A stretch of 64,000 nucleotides of DNA from Trichoplax adhaerens. Lineage: Eukaryota > Placozoa > Uniplacotomia > Trichoplacea > Trichoplacidae. Below are positions 1 to 15,000 of this stretch, in pieces (positions within the stretch are counted from its first letter, which is position 1; each line of letters opens with the position of its first letter). The position numbers were made by a program, and so were the translations under genes. The stretch spans positions 8,135,033 to 8,199,032 of the forward strand of contig NW_002060944.1 in NCBI RefSeq assembly GCF_000150275.1. Direction: 5' to 3'. The notes under the pieces were generated by a model, which was given only the letters and a program-made list of their open reading frames with translations, did no database searches and was not told the origin of the DNA.

Positions 1-3000
1 AAAAGTATAAATCACTCTGTCTTCGCCATCGATCTCCATCGAATCCTCAGTACTATAAATATTAATAATATTAAAGTATTACCTCGAAAGAAACTTTATG
101 ATATGATTTAATCAAAAGTTCTCTTTCCAGTATCGGTGGAGTATTGTATTATTTATTACTTAAGGAATACAATGTAAATACATGAAAAAAATTTACCTCG
201 TAAAAGCTGTCTGAATGACTCTGTACTGCAATAAAATCTTACGCAAGTACATACACCTATTAAGAAAATAGCAGTTAGCTAATTGTACATTTAAGTAGCC
301 ATAACAATAACTTATATAAGCATTTATATAAGATAACCTATTAACGATAACATCATCCCAGACATTAATAGGATCAATGACTTCATTAGGAAAACGTGTA
401 GACCACTTGGATATTAAAGAAAGCACAGGTGTTACAGATTCAAAATTACCTATAATTCAAATTGCACAAAAGTTGAACAAAAAACAGTAAATCCAATATT
501 CTTATACTGAACGAGAGTCAAGACTGAATAATTATAAGTAACTCACGTCCATCGTCCATGAATTGCAAAAATTCTTGCATTTCAGTTAATGTTTGCAGAG
601 ATTGTAGTTTGGATGCACGACTATACGATAAAGTACTATCCAACGCAGACCAATCCTAATATAAGATATGAAAAGTCTACAGTTAAATATATGACCTAAA
701 ATACTAGTAAAGGCATCATATGCCGTATACACAAAGTAAGGTAACAAATAACAGTAACACAGCCAATCAAATATAATAAATTAAAAGATATTGCATAAGC
801 ATAACTAAATAAATTAATTGCACAGTCATGATCGCCATAGAATTTAGAATACAGCCCACGATCACAGTAATATTATAATTCTAGCTATACTGATAGCAAA
901 GAAATGTGCAAATATAAGACAAGCCAGATTTAACGATTAATTGGGCTTAGTTCCATGCTAGTCAGCAATGAAATTAGATTATAATCAGACCTGCAAAAAT
1001 TTCTGTATTGAGAAATCTAGGTAATAACGAGCACGATCGTACTTCTCCAATAGAACATGGATTAGAGCAAGACAATCGCAATGACGATTCTAAAAATAGG
1101 AAGCAAAGCATAAGGTATAAGTTTCTAGTAACATTGTGCCAATTGTATCCAGCAAATAAAAGATTTACACTTAACACAAATCAATTATTAAAATCTCTCT
1201 CCAAAGCCATTTTATTATCCGTTCTAATTACCTCTAAAACTGAGAGATGTTCGTCATTAGCAAGTGATTTGTTTAGATACTGAATAAAATGATCACTTCC
1301 AGCTAGGTCATTTTCGCACATGACCTTGGCCTTACTTTTCAAAAATAAGGGCAAGTAATTCTCCTGATACAGATAAAATATTGTCTTTAGTTATTAAGAA
1401 TCTTAATACCTTAATATTTTTATAGGTAAAAAATCAAACATCCTAAATAAAACTTTAAATATAGAGCGAGTATCAATACCTGATAGTAATTATCTTCCCA
1501 TATTTTATCAAATGATGGTGGATCATTGTTATCAACGTTAACTAGCGACAGATATTCTAATTTATCCCACTGTGTCAAGTTATATAAGCACTGCATGATG
1601 AAATATAAGAGCAAAGACCATTAAGAAATTAGTCGAATTTATATGTACATCTATGGATATGAGATAATGATAAAAATTTAACCTACTTCTAATCGAGAGA
1701 TCTCCCATAGATCTTCTTCCTCCGCCTGTGGTTCACCGTCGGGCCAACTTGAACAATCCATAGCCTATCCATCAGAATGTTTTATTAAGATACTAGTTAA
1801 AACAGTATAGTCAGTTTACCGTATTAGGAATAATTCACTGGAGCGCTACATTTCAAAACGTCGCCCCATAAAGCTCCAATATGACCACCTCAATTATTAT
1901 GCACAGACGTTACCTGATTGTAGTATTTCACAGCCGCTGCATAATCATGACGTGATTCCGCTTCTAAGGCTCGTTGAGTAATGTCTTTAGTGCCTAAATG
2001 TCCGCTAAATATGCCACGCAATACATCATAATATCCAATAGATTTGTATAATTTGGATAATTCAATCCAATTACTCGTGGCTTCTGAGGCGCTTGACGTT
2101 TTAATACGCTTCGACGGAGGTTCCTCAGTATCTAGATGCATAATTTGCTTCTCCAAAAGTAAAATACCTTCCAATAATAAATATTGCAGCGTTAGACTTC
2201 ATTCAATATTTCAAAATTTAACTCTCCTATTTATAAAAAGGCTCTTTTCAGCTAAAATTTTATACAGTACCTATTGGTTGCTGTGAACTAGCTAAGCTAG
2301 CTACGCTAGCAAAACTACTTTGAATTGATAGTTCTTTTTGCTGATAACAAATATCCTAATACAGCAATAAAATACATACAGTAGAAATAAATAAGGCGGT
2401 TCACCTTGTGAGCTTGTGTGAGTTTATTGCAGTACAGTATTATCAGAAACCGTAAGTAACTTACCTGAACACAGGCTATCAACGGAGGAAAGTAATGTTT
2501 CGACTTTTTGACAATATTACTAAGAGAAGCTTTAATTTCCGCTTTTGTCTCTGCAGCATCCTCATCGTTAAAGTTTTCTTCAATTTGAGAAAATATCCCA
2601 TGGAATAGAGAAGCAAACAGCATACGCGCAATGGTGTTGTCAAGCTTTCTCACAATAAAAATGTCATAATAAAATTAGAAAACTGTCAATTCCAATTGCT
2701 AACGTTACATTTACTATAAAATCGCGATCAAGCTCTAGCTATAGAAATCTTAGTAGCCATACAGGGCTACCATTCCTTCTCATCAAACAACACTACATAA
2801 TGTACTCAACTAATCTTAGATTATATTCCCGAGTTTTAAAGTACATACCGTAAATTAGGACTGTTAGAACCCGTGCATATACCTACTAGATCGTTTACAC
2901 TTAAATTAACATAATGGTAATTTTTGATCGAGATAACAAACCTGAGCAAGAGCTTGAAATGGCGCAATTAATTCAGAATGCTTTATTTGAATATCTGGCA

Positions 3001-6000
3001 ACTCTCCATCACGATATTTTCGGTACATAACAACCTTATTTTCGCGTGCAATCTTCTGTTGCTTTAGAATTTCCTACGCAGTCAAAAGGATAAAATCCTA
3101 TCTAATCTAGTTGCTTTAAATTTTTACTTATAAATGGATTGGACAATATATATCTGTCATACAGTCATTCTTACCTCACGAAGTTGCTTTTTTCTTCGCT
3201 CCCGCTTAGCATAGAAGGCGTTATTTGCCATCTCACTTTTAATATATCTTCGCCTTAAATGATTTAAACTGGATGAAGGCTGGGAAACAGCTAAAGTTAT
3301 GCGCGGAAAATTAAAATAGAACTTTAAGTATCGTTGCGTATTATCAACAGTGAAACGAGAGATGCTGTTTAAAAGTATTTTTACTTGTAGATTAATTCAA
3401 TTAATACTTACATTGCGATTGTGGTTGTGATGCAGTTTCACTTGATAGTTTTTGCTGGCCGAAATCTTTACTCAATGGTTTCATTTGCAAAGGCCTTTGA
3501 CGAGGACTTTTTGAACTCAGAAATAGTAGTGTACTCGAAGTTTCAGAACTAGTTGATGATAATGACTGCTGCAGGAACGCAGCGTAAGACTGGATACTTT
3601 TATCAACACTTGACGGGTCAAGCCAATTACGTGCATCAGTGTCTTGTGTTGGTGTAAACTGCAAATTCGTACTTTGTGTAGCACGCAACAGATGTTCATC
3701 AGTGGAACTACTACCACTAAGTGAAAATGATGCCATGGATCCTTGCGATCCTAACTGAGTTGCAGCAAATAGTGGTGTCATCATGGCATGACGATATTGC
3801 CATGAGTAGTTGACATTGTAATCCTATCAAGGGAAAAATTATATAAGATATTTAGTTACCCAACCGATTAGTACATTGTAGATTGAATTACCAGGATGTA
3901 TCTACATATTTGTATAGCTTACATGAAATTTGCATTCAGACAATGGACGATCAAAAATTGATAATTTATAATCAGGACTGCGCGAGGTAAGTTCCAGTAT
4001 TAAATTAGTTGAATAAGACAAAAACTATATGATCCAAAGAGAAGTTTTAAGGTTTATGAGAGAAAAATTACGTTAGCTATTCACTAATGAGCCATGTATT
4101 GAGCTTAAAATGACCTCTGATTCGGCATTAGGAGAGTACAGTGCATACAGTACGGAACTTAACCTTTCCAAAGTTCCGCTAGGTAGACGATTATTATTAC
4201 TCCAAAAGTTAATAAGTTGTAACCTGTTCGTAAAAGGAAATTCAGTAGCAGTAATAATTAATCCAGCAGTTTAGAATAGAATAAAAATGACAAATTACGC
4301 GAAAAAAGGAATCATTACTCAGGTACCTATTCTCTTCCGAGCTATCGTTTAATCCTTGAAGCAACTGATCTTTGCAAAAATTGATTAGTTGTTTCGTCTC
4401 ATCATTCTTGTCAATTTCCTGCCTAAATTTTATTTAGAAGATATACAAGCTCTCTTATATAAAATGTTACGAAATTAAAATAACAGTCGTATTTATATTC
4501 CAGTGTTACTTTGCAATTTCAAAGTACAAACCTAAAGGTATCATAGATCCACATAAAAATTCCATACATCTTCTGCCGACACGCGGCACTAGGATTTGTT
4601 TTAAAAGTTGCGACCAATTCCGCCAAATATAAAATTTGAGATATATCCAAATTTTTCAACATTGCTCGAACTAAGTCCAAGGAAACTTGCTGTTTTGATT
4701 CATCCCTACAGATAAATTTGTTGCCATGAAAAGGACACATAGGCAATAATCTGCTTTCAACTGATAAATTTGACAGCTTCAACAGTAAATGCAATATTTG
4801 TCTCTTACATAACAAAAGACGGATGAAGTCTAAATTACCTATGCAATAACATATCTTTTAATCCCTTATTTCTCAATTCGGTATATAACTCTTTAATATG
4901 ATCAGCACGCGCTAGTATAATTTCTAAGCATTTCGTTTTAAATTCGCCATACAAGGACGGCATTAAGAATAATACTTTATTGACAAATCTATTTGTGATA
5001 GGAAAATAACAGATGGTATATCTTGCAATTAGAAATAAACGATAAATATCTTATGTAAAAAAAGAGAAATATAACCATCATAAAGAAACTTCGCATACTA
5101 AAGAATCAATAACTTTAAGTGTATAGTGTACCTATCGGCTATAATTGGATAATGTAATTGCACACGATATAGACATAATATAAATCTTGCCACATCCATA
5201 CGACCAGCCGATACCATCGACGATAGATGTTGGGTCACATAATCAAATATAGGACCTTCAGTTTCCTTTTTATAGCAAAGCAAAAGCCATTGTTGTCAGA
5301 ATAATAACAACGGTGAATTAGAGTTTCAATAAATTTCGTTTTTATTTTGACGATTTTATATGCATTACTAGAAATGCCATCGATAGGGATATATATTTTA
5401 CCTTTTTAACGCTAGCAAGATGCTTCATTATCATGCCTAATACTTCAGCAACAGCTTCATAAACCTCTTTGTATTTGAACTGTAAATTTTCTGCTAATGC
5501 TCTGTAATATCTAATAAATTATTTCTTAACTCGATTAATTCATCTTCCACAATGGTTCGAAATTGAACACAGTTCATATTGACAATTTTTACTCACAACA
5601 TTTCATCAACTTCAACATCGTAACGATATGGTGATAATCCGTTAGCGACGACAAGGCCAAGGCACTGAATACCCGTTGAATTGTCTTTCTTATCCTTATC
5701 GGGGTTACTAAAATTCTTATATATAATCCTTATTCCAAAATAAAAGCGATTTCTTAACGATATAGATATTAAAAATAAAAATAGACTGCGGTAAAATACC
5801 GATAAGGAATTTCAATGTGATTCTTCCATAATTCAACAGCGGTTTTAATTATTTCAATATTGTTTCGTAGTACACTCCGATTGGGATAGAATGCATTTCT
5901 CATCAGAAATTCCATCAGTCGATTAGCTTGTAAAATTTCGTCAACGTCCTATCAATTATATATTATTTCGTGTTTAGCAAGCAAGTTTACTAAATTATGC

Positions 6001-9000
6001 CAGTCATGGCAACTTAAGAATCAAAAACAAACAGGTTATATGCAAATCTTTCAACAAAATACTTAGACATAATACCTTAGGGATAGCAACATCGGCCCAT
6101 GAAAGCAAAACAATCATCAGATCGACAATAAAGTAATGGATTCCATCCGATTCCTTTCCTTCGATAATCAATTGTATCAGTGGTACTAGCCAAAATTTTG
6201 CATATGGTCTAAAAATCTAATTGAAAATTCACTTCATCAACAGTAGTTTACTTAAAATGCTGTGATGAATAACCGGTTATTCGGTCAATAAAACGAACCT
6301 TTGGTCGATTAATAATCAATTTGGCAATAAATAATTTAATGTTGCGATTTGTGGTATGATCGCTAGCTTTTTTTCGTAATGCAACCATCCATGATGGCAT
6401 TTCACTAGGAGTAGTATCCTAGATTCAAATTACACAAATTGATGCATGTAAGAAGTAGGATTAGTCTAAATGTATCAGAATTATAATTTACATTAATTAC
6501 TACTACTGCAATATAATTCACAACAGAATAAAGCAAATAAAGTCCGCATATGTTACACATCAAGACTAGATAACGACTAAATGTTTAATTCGGTTCCAGT
6601 TCGGATATTGATGTAGAAAATCCAGAAGTAATCGCTACCAAAGATACTGCTCACTGTCCGTAAATGAAAATTATAACATGTTACCTTTTCAATCGCAGGA
6701 TTAATTTTGTTGACAGCCATATGATCAAGGAGGGTTAATAAAGCCTCCATACATTCATGCTTATTCAAATCATCTAGTTCTAGCTCTTCATCAGCGAACT
6801 TATTTATAATTGTCTTAGCCTGAAACGAATTAATGATGATAATTTTTAACGTGAATCAAGCTATAACGGTAACAATTTAAAGTGAAATTACAGTATATTA
6901 ATAAAAGTGAAACCTTTTCACTATCTCCGGTTTCACGAGTAGGAATTTGTTTGATTGAATTATTCTCCGAATACCCCTTAAAATTATGGAAAAAGCAGCA
7001 TTAAAATCTTTACATGACGAAACTAGCAATCCTAAAAAAGTTCCTTAACATGATATCAATCTCAAAATCCTACCTGAACAGTAGAACTATTAAAATCAAA
7101 TTGACTAATTTCTTCATTCAGCGAACTATCGGCCAGATATTGGGACGGCAAATGATAACTTGGAGCCACTATAGGTCATAGATTATCAACACATTCAAAC
7201 GTAAATTTAATCAGTCATAGTCCACAATATTTCTATTTTTATATGCCAAAAAATAGGTAAAATAACTCCTACTTGCAATGCCTGAATCGGCTTCATCTGC
7301 CGATTCACTAGAAACTGAAGAGCGCGATTGTTCTCGTAGCGACCTGAAAGTTGTCTTTTGCTTATCTTGATACTATATATGACATTGAACACTCTTAACT
7401 AATTGGCTTGGTTCCAATTATGTGAACTAAATATCTCGTATATTCAATATTGATTATTGCATGTCAAAGTCTTACCGATAACTCAATTTCGAAGGCATAT
7501 TCTCTTTCCATATCAATCAGATTCTCCCATAAAAGTTGTTTCTAATAAGAACAAAATTGTACAATATTTTTTTAACTACAATAACTTATTCTAAGTGAAC
7601 ACAATACACTCATTACTTTATAGTAGGAAATTTACTAACCCTTGCCACATTTTCGGTAAAAAGGAAAACGGTATAAAATTTCATTTCCGTTTGCGTTGAC
7701 GATATCACAGAAATCAGAGCATTATAAGCTGCACAGCAACACTGCCGATGAAGTTCAACTGATCTAGTTTCACCACGTAAATCATCACTCTTACAAGCGT
7801 GAGCTGCCCTAGTAATGATAGTACAATGATCTCTGAGTTACAATCAAAGCTTGCGATTTACTGAGTGCGATGCATGATAATTTATGCATGCTTTATGATA
7901 TTAGTAACAATTTTTGATATATAACAAAACGAATATGCGATTTTCAGTGCTAAATCAACTAACTTTGTAATCGATTTCGTAATTTCTTTGCCATCTTCGG
8001 TTGGACGTCCAGTATAAGCTTTCACAATCGATGACTCTGCTGTATTAACGTCTTGCTTGGATAATTTACTGTACATGAGTTTCATCAACTTGTACGAGCC
8101 TAACTTTGATATCAATTGATTTTCTAGGTCTGCGGTCTGTATGGTGAATGAATGTGAGATAAAAAATACATATTCTAGCAAAACAAATCTAGTATCTACC
8201 ATATCTAATGTACGCAACGATACACGTATCTTAAAAATAAATATAACTCACCTTAACTAATTTTGCTTCAATAATATCCATTATTTCTTTGATGTGACTA
8301 ACATAGAAATCTTTAGTAATCTTCAGGCTTGCTTTTTGCAGCATTGGCAAACAAACGCGCTCAATGGCAGCTCTTCTAATATCAGGTCGATAACTTTTAT
8401 CATTGACAAACATCTTAAAAGGAACATCGAGTGCACCCAAAGCATCTTTCGGTATTAAACTATTGTATCGGGAATTCAATTACCAGGTTAGTCGCTCGCT
8501 ATATTAAACAACATTTAAAAAAGTCCTCATTCAGTACCTACGAGAACTTACCTACTAATAAAAAGAAGTAACGATTTTTGAATTTGTTCCTCATATGCGT
8601 GCTTTTTTTCACGACACATTACGCTAATAAGAACTTCCAGCAGCATTAAATTACCAGATTTGATCAAATTTGCTAATAGCTGTTATAACGAAGCAACCAG
8701 AAGAATAACTATTTTTAACCGTCTAACATCGCTCGTATTTCAGCGAAATAATATTGGCTAAGAGGTAGTTACCTTGTCAATACAAGCGACATAGTCGTTA
8801 TAATCGGGGCTACCAACTACAAATTCAGCTGATTTTAACGGGAACTTATCAACAATCATTCGATCCAAATGCTCACTAAAAGTATTATTCCCAGATATAA
8901 ATGAGCAAAATAGCCTAATGTATAAAAGCTAGTATATTCTGTATATCAGAAACTTATATCTGCGTAAAGTTAAACTGACCGTAACTCGCGAATCCTTTTA

Positions 9001-12000
9001 TCACTAGATACAAGAAAGAAATGTAGCAGATCTAGCACATATTTCTACGAATTTGACAAGAAATATACAGAAACGTAGCATTAATCACATGATGGCGCTC
9101 AGAAAATGTTAATTTATAAGCTATATACTGGTTAAACCAACTTTAAACGCCAAACTGGTTGATGTACCAGACAGGAGCGATAAAAAGAAATTGAAAACTG
9201 TCTCAAATGATGAATCATTACTTTGAGTTGTAAACTAGAAATGAATAATAAGAGTAGCATGTTGTGGCATTAGTAGAGCAATTAACTTTAACTGGCCTAA
9301 AGAATGCGCATATAAATAAATGAAGTAGTCTTAATGAGTATAATGTCGGTACTGATGACGATCCCTTGCATTCCATTTGCCAACTATCTATAAAAATATC
9401 CTAAAAATGTACCTGAGGATCCAGAGTTAAGCATTTGTTGAGTATATTAACAGATATTTGCAGCAAGTCCTGAGCATCAGGTGTCAACCACCAACACTTT
9501 AACGAATTCCACGAAGATAGTATCTTTTTAGAGATATGGATCCCTTTGCTGAAAGAGGTATAAATTCGTTAATGCAGAAGTGTTCAAAAATCTTCAGTTA
9601 CGTGATGACGTGATGAACTGTCAATGCTAACGAAATGAACCTGTCACAAACCTTTGGCGTAAACCTCTGTCACGCAGTATGAAATCTAATAATCCAGATA
9701 ATATCCCAGATATCTGACAGATTCCAACAGAAGTAGTAATCATTTGAAATCTTTTTAATTTATATGCATAATAAAACAACAAAATAAAGTACAAAATATT
9801 ACCATGAATGATTTACTAGCAGCCAAATCGAGTATCATAGGCAAACACTGGTTAGATACTTTCGCCAGGAAAGCATTAATATTACTGTTAAATGTATAAT
9901 ACAGCGTCATTCCAAGAGTTGCTGTTGCGCTATTGCTATCTAGAGATCATAGATCATAAATAGAAGTGCTGATATCAAGTAACTAATATTACATCCTGAT
10001 ATCTCTCCATAGTCTCACTGCCCTTGTAATCTGTAACAGTACATACTTGTCATTAACTATCTAACTGTAAAAATACTGTAATCTTACGGACTGATATTAG
10101 CCAAAGAATATCATTGTAAGCATATGCATCGATCGTATCAAATCTGATCAAATTAATTGTATATGTATAGAAATCCTTTTAAATTACCTCCATATAATTT
10201 TGTTTCATCCAACAAATATCTAAAGAATATATCGATTGTTTCATTCAATTCGAAAGCTAAATCAAGTAACTCAGCAGCAACCTTTTGCTGCGCTGGAGAT
10301 AATGCTGTTCGATCGCCGTTCATTTCACGCCCTCGAAAGCAGTCAACAACAGATTTCATAATTTTTTCTATTAAATCCTTCTGCATATATCGAAATATCG
10401 AAAACCTGGAATTAGCGCAATACTGACTACCTGTGCTAACTATTGACATTGCAGAAAATTAATGAAAACCCACATGGTCCGCAGGCGTAGTCTTCAGTAT
10501 CCCCATTGTCAGCAATTGTTTATAGCCCTTAATTAAGAATGTTAACCGCTCGAAATCAATATTTAATTCGTTGTCTCGATCGAACCGTATGGGTAACAAG
10601 TCTGGTAAATTATAAGATCTAAAACAGATGGATAAGCTGAAGTCAAATCAAGGTCATAAAATCAAACAGTAACTTTAAACATAAAAATAAAATATAAATA
10701 ACGATCACAAATCTTAATTTAGTTGTTGTAACAATATACAATCACTTAACATGCTCAAACCTGTTCCGAGATAACAATTCCTTTAATGTTATAATCATTA
10801 ATTCCCTTTTATCTTTCGGTAATTTCATTTGAAATAATCCGCATATATCCTTCATCTAAAGAAGCAGTCGATATGCAATTAACATATCTTTATTATAAAG
10901 TAATTAATACCAACTTCAATCATTAGAGTTTAACTAAACCTGTTGCGGGAGCTTTTCCAATACTTCTATATCCCCAACATTAAATCCCAATTGATGTGGT
11001 GTTAAAATGCAAAGAAAAATCATTTCGAATAAATTCTGGCTCCATATTTGGCGAGGTATGCCCTATATCATTATTTATTAGATATTAGCGTAACGAAATT
11101 AAATAAAATTAACACAACGGATGTATAATATTGCGAAGTACCTCAATTATTGAAGTCGGACTCATTTGTAGCAAGACAGCCAAAAAATTGATCAACCTAA
11201 CAATAGTCGTACACTTGCACCTAAAGAGTGCAATATTATCATTTAAGCCTGTAAATCAATAAAAATACACAGTATTTATACAATCAATAATTGTTGGTTT
11301 AATTTACATATTATATTCTTCAATCTCTCGCGGTGTAAAAAGTTGCAACGTTGATTTTGAATATAATAATTTAACGGTTTCATCCAATGAATGTAAGCAT
11401 AATTTCGACAAGAAGAATTCAATTGAGCCAAATATTTTACAGGAACCAAGCTGTGCCTTATCTCCTATTTGGAATATAGATAACCATTAATTCGCAAATG
11501 GCTAGTCAAAATAATAGTATCATAGTTTAATCTCAGAAATAGTTTTAGCGTAAAAACCTATAATTTGTTCAGGAGACATCATTTTCTCGCTAAATACCCA
11601 AGAATAACAGTCTAAAGCGGCCAAAAAGTAATCATACCAATTCTTCATTGATCGCAAATTGAATGTATCACTTATATCCAAGGCAGTTTGGTATCTGCCA
11701 ATTCCATATTTGCTACCGCCTCCCTCAAATCTGTTTAAAAATATAAGAAACATATTATTCATGAGTTACATAATTCTATAAGGCCTACATATATTTTATT
11801 ATAATTACGAACTTACAATTAGTTAATTCATGCTAAGCTTACCGTGTAATAAAGAACGTAACACTACTACTCCCAATAATTGTTTTAACCCAATCTTGAA
11901 TCGTAGATACGCCTAGATATGAACACCAAAATAATTTCATCACCTGCTATAACATTCAGTCGTACAATTAAGTGATAATTATATAATAGTGAGTTCACAT

Positions 12001-15000
12001 TACTGCACTTCACTCGTATACGTGTGTACATTAGTAATGGTGCTATCCCACTTTTAGTAAAACTAATCGATATTAGTGTACTTTAGTAATAGAAATATGC
12101 TAGTTATGCAAAATATCAACGACTTATTTTGCATTTAATGATATTAAAACGAAAGGAAGCAAAACCCTGTCACAGTATTGTCATGTTTGACAGGGTTCTC
12201 AAGACGTCAAGGTTATAATAAGTGTAGTAAATCATCTTTCAAGCGCACCGATATTATACGAGCACAGGCAAGTAGCTAAACTTAAGCTTTTCACTGAAAA
12301 CTAAAAATTAAAGAAAAAGGCAATAGTCGACCTAATACCACCTAAAGTTAATGATAGGCATACAAATGCATTTCTAATATACGATGTGCGTTACAATAAA
12401 ATTTATTTTTGGATAATTGATAAAGTCAATAACGTCAACGACAATTGCATCGTTATAATAATTATATAATAATAATAGAAGGGTGGCATTCCAGCAAACA
12501 GAAATTTATTATACCTGATAACTGAGGAGCGAGGCCATAAACCAATTGCATACATTGATGCCTGCAAGCTGTTTGTGGTCTACCACACTGCCGGACCAAC
12601 CAGTTAACCACGTGATGAAGAGTAACTGTCTTAGTCATAAACCCACTAGAAATTTATAATAAATAAATCATTAATAGTAAAGCTAGCTCCAATTACTTAT
12701 GTAGAAGTGAACGGTATATCATTATAAAGGAAACTGACGTAGGAGTTCGCCGATTTTTGCTCTCTTTGTTAAGCGTTGATGCTTTTGCTTTAATAATTCG
12801 TTCAATATGAGCTAAAGCTTTAGACAACTGTTCTTGTGTTCCTATAAGAACCATGAGTAAACCGATAAAGACTTGAAACCATGATAATAAATAGAGCACA
12901 ACATGATAACAAAATCATCACATTATAATTTACCAAGCGATTTCTCGTCTGTATGAGACAATGCCAGAGAATTAACATAATTGACTAAAATTTCAAATAT
13001 AAATGTATCCACCAGTGTCGACTCTTCCCTATTTCAATAAATGTTTAAATTTGTAATATATTGTAGGTTTTACGAATAGCATCATTTTCGCAAATATTTA
13101 CTATTACCTGAGGACAACGTATATATTATTGAATGCCAAGGCTGCACCAAGGCGTTTAATGGCACTTGGATGAGAAGCTAGGCTATACAGACGCTTCAAT
13201 AAGGATTTTGCATTGTTTGAGGTTTTCTCTTGTTGCTAAATATACATTAGATATTAATCAGTTTCTTGTACATCATACGAATCGGTCAAATTTGTTTATC
13301 CCTCTAACAAAGCCAGTAAATCCAATTGTACACTATGAACTTATAATATCGTACGAACGAATTCGCATCTCATTATGAAGAAAATGATATGTTTTTTGTT
13401 AAGATAAATATTTCTTATATTAACTTTCACTATAGGAGAAAGATATTGCTCTTTCCAATTTTTAAGATCGATTAGAAAGTAACTGCTAATGACTATAACA
13501 TTACCCTTTCGTAATATAAATTTTATATAAAATTACATATGCAATGTAAATCAAATAGACTGTTAGCGTAACACTAAAATAGCTACTACAACCTTTTTGG
13601 TAGTCTGTTTAATCGACCAGTGTAAATATTCTCGTAAAGATTTGGCACAGAAATCTCTTAATGCGGAGTCAGTTGAATGAATGACACCATCCTTTAAGTT
13701 AATAATTTTAAAATTTTACGCATGTCTGATATTATACATAAATTTTATCCATTTTAGCGATAATTTGAACATGCTTCTTAAGCGAGATTTTCAACATACT
13801 AATAACGCATTCAACAGAGCTATCGTCTCCACACTTTCGTAGTTAGAATTACCAGTGAACCAATGAATAAGTTGATATACCAGCGGTTGAAATAATTGTT
13901 GTGACACCTATTAAAAACATTTCGCTAATGAAGCCTTAATGTAGATACATGCGCATTAATACGTATCAAAACTACTAACCTGTTCTACATCGGACGCCAA
14001 TGTTAAGATTGCAGGAAAGATTTTCTTGTATAAGTTACCATAATTAGTCTGTAACGAGTAAAATTTTACTTTAATCAAATTGTTTGGATTTCAATCCTTA
14101 AAATATGTCAAATATTATTGCTCAGTTACCACAGATCCTGTCCCTCCAGGCTGTTGCGCTCCTCTTCCAATCATATACAAAACTAACGCATGCAATAACT
14201 CACAAGCAGCAATCTAATTCCAGAATTATATTTTATCGATCATTAAACGTAATATTTGACTTAATCAAAATAGCGTAGCTTCATAGATAACTCTACTTAC
14301 TTTTGTTTGGCGGTCACTAGAAGACGTCGCTAACTCGACCACACGTGGCAGGAATGGATCTATTTTAATGTATAGATATGCCTTAGCGAAAATAGATCTA
14401 AAATTTGTTCTAAAAACAAACTACAACGTTACCCAAATGAATAATTGGTTTCATATCTTGAAATGGGATTGCGAAAGGTAAACGTTTATGGTTGTCCCAC
14501 GCAACAGCCTGAGATGATCCATCATCATTACCTTTCCTTATGACCAGCGAATTAGTATTTCCACCTAAACGCCCAAGTAACTGTACTATTCTCAAGCGCA
14601 CTTGAGCTAGGGGTGAATCCTAATAAATATATGTTAACAATTCATCAAGAACTAAAATTACGCTCAAATAAAATTTCGTAGGAGATATACAGCCAAGTTA
14701 ATTTTACTTTTGATCCACCAGTTGGGTTGACAACTTTAACAGGGAGTTTTTTAGCTTTACCAGTACGAGCCTTTAATGCTTTCGAGCTATCTTCAACTAA
14801 CGTTTCAGTAGCTGCGCAGAAAAACATCATCAAAATATTTTAGTTACATGATTGATAGCACAGATGGTAAGTATTGCTGTTCAATGATTCAAACACACTA
14901 ACTATCGTCCGCTGAAGATTTTAAATAATCATCAAAGCATGGCAAAATATCTGAAAAATAAGGTCCTATTATATTTTGTGGAAGATCAGATGACCATCTT

